Below are positions 63,189-64,000 of a DNA stretch of 64,000 nucleotides, in pieces. The DNA is taken from contig JACJZN010000009.1 in assembly GCA_020635565.1 (NCBI GenBank), forward strand, positions 124,001-188,000, in the 5' to 3' direction. The notes under the pieces were generated by a model. That model saw nothing but the letters and a program-made list of their open reading frames with translations, did not search any database and was not told where the DNA came from. Source of the stretch: Flavobacteriales bacterium. Its GTDB lineage: Bacteria; Bacteroidota; Bacteroidia; Flavobacteriales_D; Parvicellaceae. How positions within the stretch are numbered: the stretch's first letter is position 1; every line of letters begins with the position of its first letter. The position numbers and the translations under genes were made by a program.

Positions 63189-64000
63189 TGGATAATGTAC
63201 AGTATATATTCGTTGTATATGCAACCTTCTTTATTTCGATTGTGTTTTTTTCACTATTCATTAATGCAATCTTTCTAAAGTTTGCCACAACGCTTGGAAT
63301 TCGTGAAAGAGAAGGACCAATTATTCGGTGGAGTAGTGTTTCTAAACCGGCTTTGGGAGGAATTTCCTTTTATATTGCATTTTTACTTTCTATGGCATCG
63401 TTCTCTGTGTTTTTTTGAACCGGATCTGATATTTAAGCATTCTGGAAACACTTGGGGCTATTGGGAGCTACCGCATTGCATTTTTGATGGGTTTAGCTGG
63501 ATGATGCCTATGATACCAAAACCACTGTTGAAGTTTGGTGTCCAGATTTTGTGTGGGGTAATTCTAATTTTTTCAGGTACAACCATTAAATTGGTAGATT
63601 ATGATTGGATTAATTATGCCTTGACAATTCTATGGGTAATTGGAATAATGAATTCGATTAAATATGTTGGATAACATGGATGGAATTACTACGTCTGTTT
63701 CTCTGGCAATAATTGTGATTTGTTTGATCTCACTTATCGTTTCAAGAGGGTTTGCTACTTTCGACTATATGGTAATGCTCGGAATTTGTGCTGCTTTAAT
63801 TGGGTTTTTATTTTTCAATTGGCATCCTTCAAAGATGTTTATGGGAGATACTGGTAGCCAATTCATTGGAATGTTCTTAGCTTATATCGGTATCAAGTAT
63901 TTGTGGAATGGAACACTGTTTTCTGGATCTAAATCAAATGATGCAGCAGATTGTTCAGGTATTGATCGCTTTCATTATTCCTGTTGTTGATACCTCTTCA
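63185..64000 (+). pseudogene. WecA/MraY-like lipid-phosphate sugar transferase, frameshifted and cut by window end
   Basis: Several short frames assemble into one polytopic WecA-type protein, which starts a lipid-linked glycan by moving a sugar-1-phosphate to undecaprenyl phosphate. Frame 1: MDNVQYIFVVYATFFISIVFF ... SKPALGGISFYIAFLLS, broken at the T7 run 63410-63416. Restored text reads EPDLIFKHSGTLGAIG, AFLMGLADDAYDTKPLLKFG, then MNSIN/MLDNMDGIT, WHPSKMFMGDTGSQFIGMF and QQIVQVLIAFIIPVVDTSS. The DDAYD, NMDG and GDTGS pieces are family catalytic motifs. About eight single-base changes fall between 63410 and 63945, mostly extra bases in homopolymers. Sequence error is likelier than decay. Confidence 0.75.

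Overview
The window is a compact, AT-rich chromosomal segment of a member of the Bacteroidota, most likely order Flavobacteriales (a Crocinitomicaceae/Cryomorphaceae-like marine or freshwater lineage is my inference). Evidence: type IX secretion (T9SS) cargo with gliding-motility-type C-terminal domains, a PorE-like OmpA/PD40 protein, SprB-type repeats, a 728-residue type III glutamine synthetase, DUF2851, Bacteroidota-style promoters (TAnnTTTG) and no recognisable Shine-Dalgarno sequences. I see no tRNA, rRNA, CRISPR array, IS element or phage gene, and no gene-free stretch above 300 bases.

Layout. 1-9256: mixed envelope and housekeeping genes (STAS-like protein, M48-like protease, lipoproteins, LETM1-like protein, ComEC, BNR-repeat lipoprotein, SulP anion transporter, outer-membrane barrel). 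9249-21510 (almost all minus strand): an O-antigen/surface-polysaccharide locus with a sugar aminotransferase, two Wzx-type flippases, GT2 and GT4 glycosyltransferases, an LpxD-like acyltransferase, a PIG-L deacetylase, an O-antigen ligase, a frameshifted Wzy-type polymerase, a FemAB-like acyltransferase and, leading the upstream operon, arsC. 21555-36896 (minus): an ECF sigma factor, a membrane-anchored PKD protein with a T9SS-type C-terminus, a small secreted protein, and an intact 13-kb gene for a 4329-residue repeat adhesin. 37054-43731 (plus): mdh, tatA, a Ca/Na antiporter, glnN and a PorE-like protein, separated by clear terminators and promoters. 43809-54652 (plus): a tightly packed run purM-prfA-pyrF-DUF2851-K channel-rfbD-AGCS symporter-HhH protein-apt-acyl-CoA dehydrogenase. 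54704-56188 (minus): dacB. 56271-64000 (plus): a second polysaccharide locus (asnB, GT4, wza, wzc, rfbC, wecA-like) continuing past the window.

How they work together. The two polysaccharide loci probably supply O-antigen/T9SS anchor sugars and an exported capsule or exopolysaccharide. The sigma factor cassette probably controls or senses production of the giant T9SS-exported adhesin. I consider this cassette the best candidate for a little-described system: the putative anti-sigma protein itself ends in a T9SS sorting-type domain. The adhesin has about 40 repeats of two alternating classes with higher-order spacing.

Two genes are disrupted. The Wzy polymerase (17758-18949) carries two single-base losses. 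The wecA-like gene at the window end carries about eight single-base indels in about 530 bp, mostly extra bases in homopolymers. Conserved protein sequence resumes after each indel, so I favour local sequence error over old pseudogenes, especially as the neighbouring 13-kb reading frame is intact. Several start codons sit 3-10 bases after a TAnnTTTG box, suggesting leaderless transcripts, and this was used to correct starts (glnN, tatA, dacB).
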